A stretch of DNA of 16,498 nucleotides from an uncultured Ruminococcus sp. (lineage in GTDB: Bacteria > Bacillota > Clostridia > Oscillospirales > Acutalibacteraceae): the NCBI GenBank assembly GCA_902773165.1, contig CACYDO010000148.1:1-16498 (forward strand), given 5' to 3'. Below are positions 15,537 through 16,498 of this stretch, piece after piece; within the stretch, counting starts at the first letter, position 1; every line of letters starts with the position of its first letter. Position numbers and translations under genes: made by a program. The notes below the pieces were generated by a model that searched no databases, was not told the DNA's origin, and saw only the letters and a program-made list of their open reading frames with translations.

Positions 15537-15631
15537 ACATTTTTGTTACTGTGGGTATTGTGGGAGCAATGATATATATAATATGCGCAAAAATGAAATT
15601 TAATGGGCGTACATGGGAAAATGCGCAGTGA
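15533..15631 (+). CDS. 32-residue membrane microprotein or displaced C-terminal helix
   Basis: ATG 15533 overlaps the TGA of the DUF3592-like gene (ATGA). The product is 32 residues: a hydrophobic helix at about 3-18 (IFVTVGIVGAMIYIIC) followed by a basic segment (AKMKFNGR) and a short polar tail. It is too short for routine gene callers. Two readings fit. It may be a separate coupled small membrane protein. Alternatively it is the C-terminal membrane helix of the preceding protein, moved out of frame by an indel or reached by frameshifting. There is no independent Shine-Dalgarno sequence, so translation depends on the upstream gene. Confidence 0.5.
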   Translation: MNIFVTVGIVGAMIYIICAKMKFNGRTWENAQ

Positions 15632-15659
15632 CCAGGTGCAAATTTTCGGAGGATATATT

Positions 15660-16498
15660 ATGAAGGATATAAGATCATATTCGCTTGACGAACTGACCGA
15701 GGAGTTTAAATCAGAGCTTGATCTTCCGGCATTTCGCGCAAAGCAGGTGTATAAATGGCTTGCCGACGGCGCTGAAAGCTTTGATGAGATGACGAATATT
15801 TCCAAAGAAATGCGTAACAATCTTAGTAATACTTATTACATCTCTGTTGCAACCATTGAAAAAAAGCTGGTTTCGGTTTATGATAAAACAGTTAAGTATT
15901 TGTTTTCCTTCCACGACGGCGAAATGGTGGAAAGCGTAGTTATGCATTATCATCATGGTCATACGATCTGTATTTCAACTCAGGTCGGCTGTAAGATGGG
16001 GTGCACGTTCTGCGCCACAGGTCAAAGCGGTTTTTCACGTGATCTTATGCCTTCGGAAATGCTCGCACAGATACACGCCGCGCAAAAGGATCTCGGTATA
16101 AGGATTTCAAATATTGTTCTGATGGGTATGGGCGAACCTCTTGATAATTATGATAACGTTATCAGGTTTTTGAGGCTTGTGTCCGATGAGAATAATCTTA
16201 ATATCGGCATGAGGCATATTTCTTTGTCTACCTGCGGTCTTGTTAACAGGATAAAGGAGTTGGAAAAGGAAAAATTACAGCTTACGCTCTCTGTTTCTCT
16301 TCATGCTCCGAATGACGAGATCAGAAGCCGCACTATGCCGGTAAATAAGCGTTATCCGATAAACGAGCTGCTGGAAGCCTGCCGCAGTTATGCAAAGGCT
16401 ACTGGCAGAAGAATATCCTTTGAGTATGCGATGATAAGCGGAGTCAATGACAGCGATCAATGTGCAAAGGAGCTTGCTTCTAAGCTCAAGGGTATGCT
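15660..16498 (+). CDS. rlmN: Dual-specificity 23S rRNA/tRNA adenine-C2 methyltransferase, 3' end outside window
   Basis: The first 279 codons are present; the gene runs off the right edge. RlmN is a radical SAM enzyme methylating A2503 of 23S rRNA and A37 of some tRNAs. The cluster motif is C111-x3-C115-x2-C118 (GCKMGCTFCATGQSGF), and C104 (TICISTQVGC) matches the first catalytic cysteine of the family; the second, near the C-terminus, is not in the window. Other family motifs seen are LMGMGEPLDNYDNV, HISLSTCG, and LSVSLHAPND followed by RSRTMPVN. GGAGG (15648-15652) precedes ATG 15660 by seven bases. Its position after rsmB is common in Firmicutes, where the phosphatase and kinase genes prpC and prkC often follow. 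Confidence 0.96.
   Translation, partial: MKDIRSYSLDELTEEFKSELDLPAFRAKQVYKWLADGAESFDEMTNISKEMRNNLSNTYYISVATIEKKLVSVYDKTVKYLFSFHDGEMVESVVMHYHHGHTICISTQVGCKMGCTFCATGQSGFSRDLMPSEMLAQIHAAQKDLGIRISNIVLMGMGEPLDNYDNVIRFLRLVSDENNLNIGMRHISLSTCGLVNRIKELEKEKLQLTLSVSLHAPNDEIRSRTMPVNKRYPINELLEACRSYAKATGRRISFEYAMISGVNDSDQCAKELASKLKGM

Noticed and set aside
1..16498. CRISPR array, tRNA, rRNA, transposase or phage gene
   Set aside because: I found no regularly spaced repeats, no cloverleaf or rRNA-like sequence, and no transposase, integrase or phage structural motif on either strand.

Overview
The window looks like chromosomal DNA of a low-to-mid GC Gram-positive anaerobe of the Clostridia, most likely Ruminococcus or a close Oscillospiraceae relative. 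The grounds are Firmicutes-style gene order around gmk, rpoZ, priA, def, fmt, rsmB and rlmN, a RemA (DUF370) gene, strong AGGAGG-type ribosome binding sites, a PKTGE-type sortase signal, and AT-rich intergenic hairpin repeats. The assignment is an inference from gene content; no database search was possible.

Layout. (1) Bases 1-2200 are accessory and partly decayed: an inverted repeat at the left edge, a doubtful minus-strand small ORF, a beta-rich surface-type protein without signal peptide or ribosome binding site (508-1401), a translationally coupled small sortase-anchored protein (1398-1715), then about 480 bases of noncoding repeats. (2) Bases 2200-3347 are one transcription unit: a sigma-A-type promoter, a structured leader with a terminator just before the ribosome binding site, a cation diffusion facilitator gene, and a terminator. 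(3) Bases 3349-7548 lie on the minus strand: a lipoprotein and a zinc-ribbon protein of unknown function in one operon with its own promoter and terminator, followed by an OmpR-type response regulator and its sensor kinase with overlapping ends. (4) From 7690 to the right edge the plus strand carries a dense housekeeping operon: promoter, yicC, remA, gmk, rpoZ, priA, def, fmt, rsmB, a DUF3592-like membrane protein, a 32-codon ORF and rlmN, which runs off the window.

The genes in block 4 serve nucleotide supply (gmk), transcription (rpoZ), replication restart (priA), formylation and deformylation of initiator Met (fmt, def), and RNA maturation or modification (yicC, rsmB, rlmN). Most neighbours overlap or are separated by fewer than 50 bases, so cotranscription is likely. 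coaBC, commonly found between rpoZ and priA in Firmicutes, is absent here.

I see no clear new multi-gene system. The best leads are the leader of the metal transporter gene (possible metal riboswitch), the DUF3592-like gene and following 32-codon ORF (either a microprotein or one membrane protein split by a frameshift), the apparently 5'-truncated surface gene, and the uncharacterised lipoprotein/zinc-ribbon operon.
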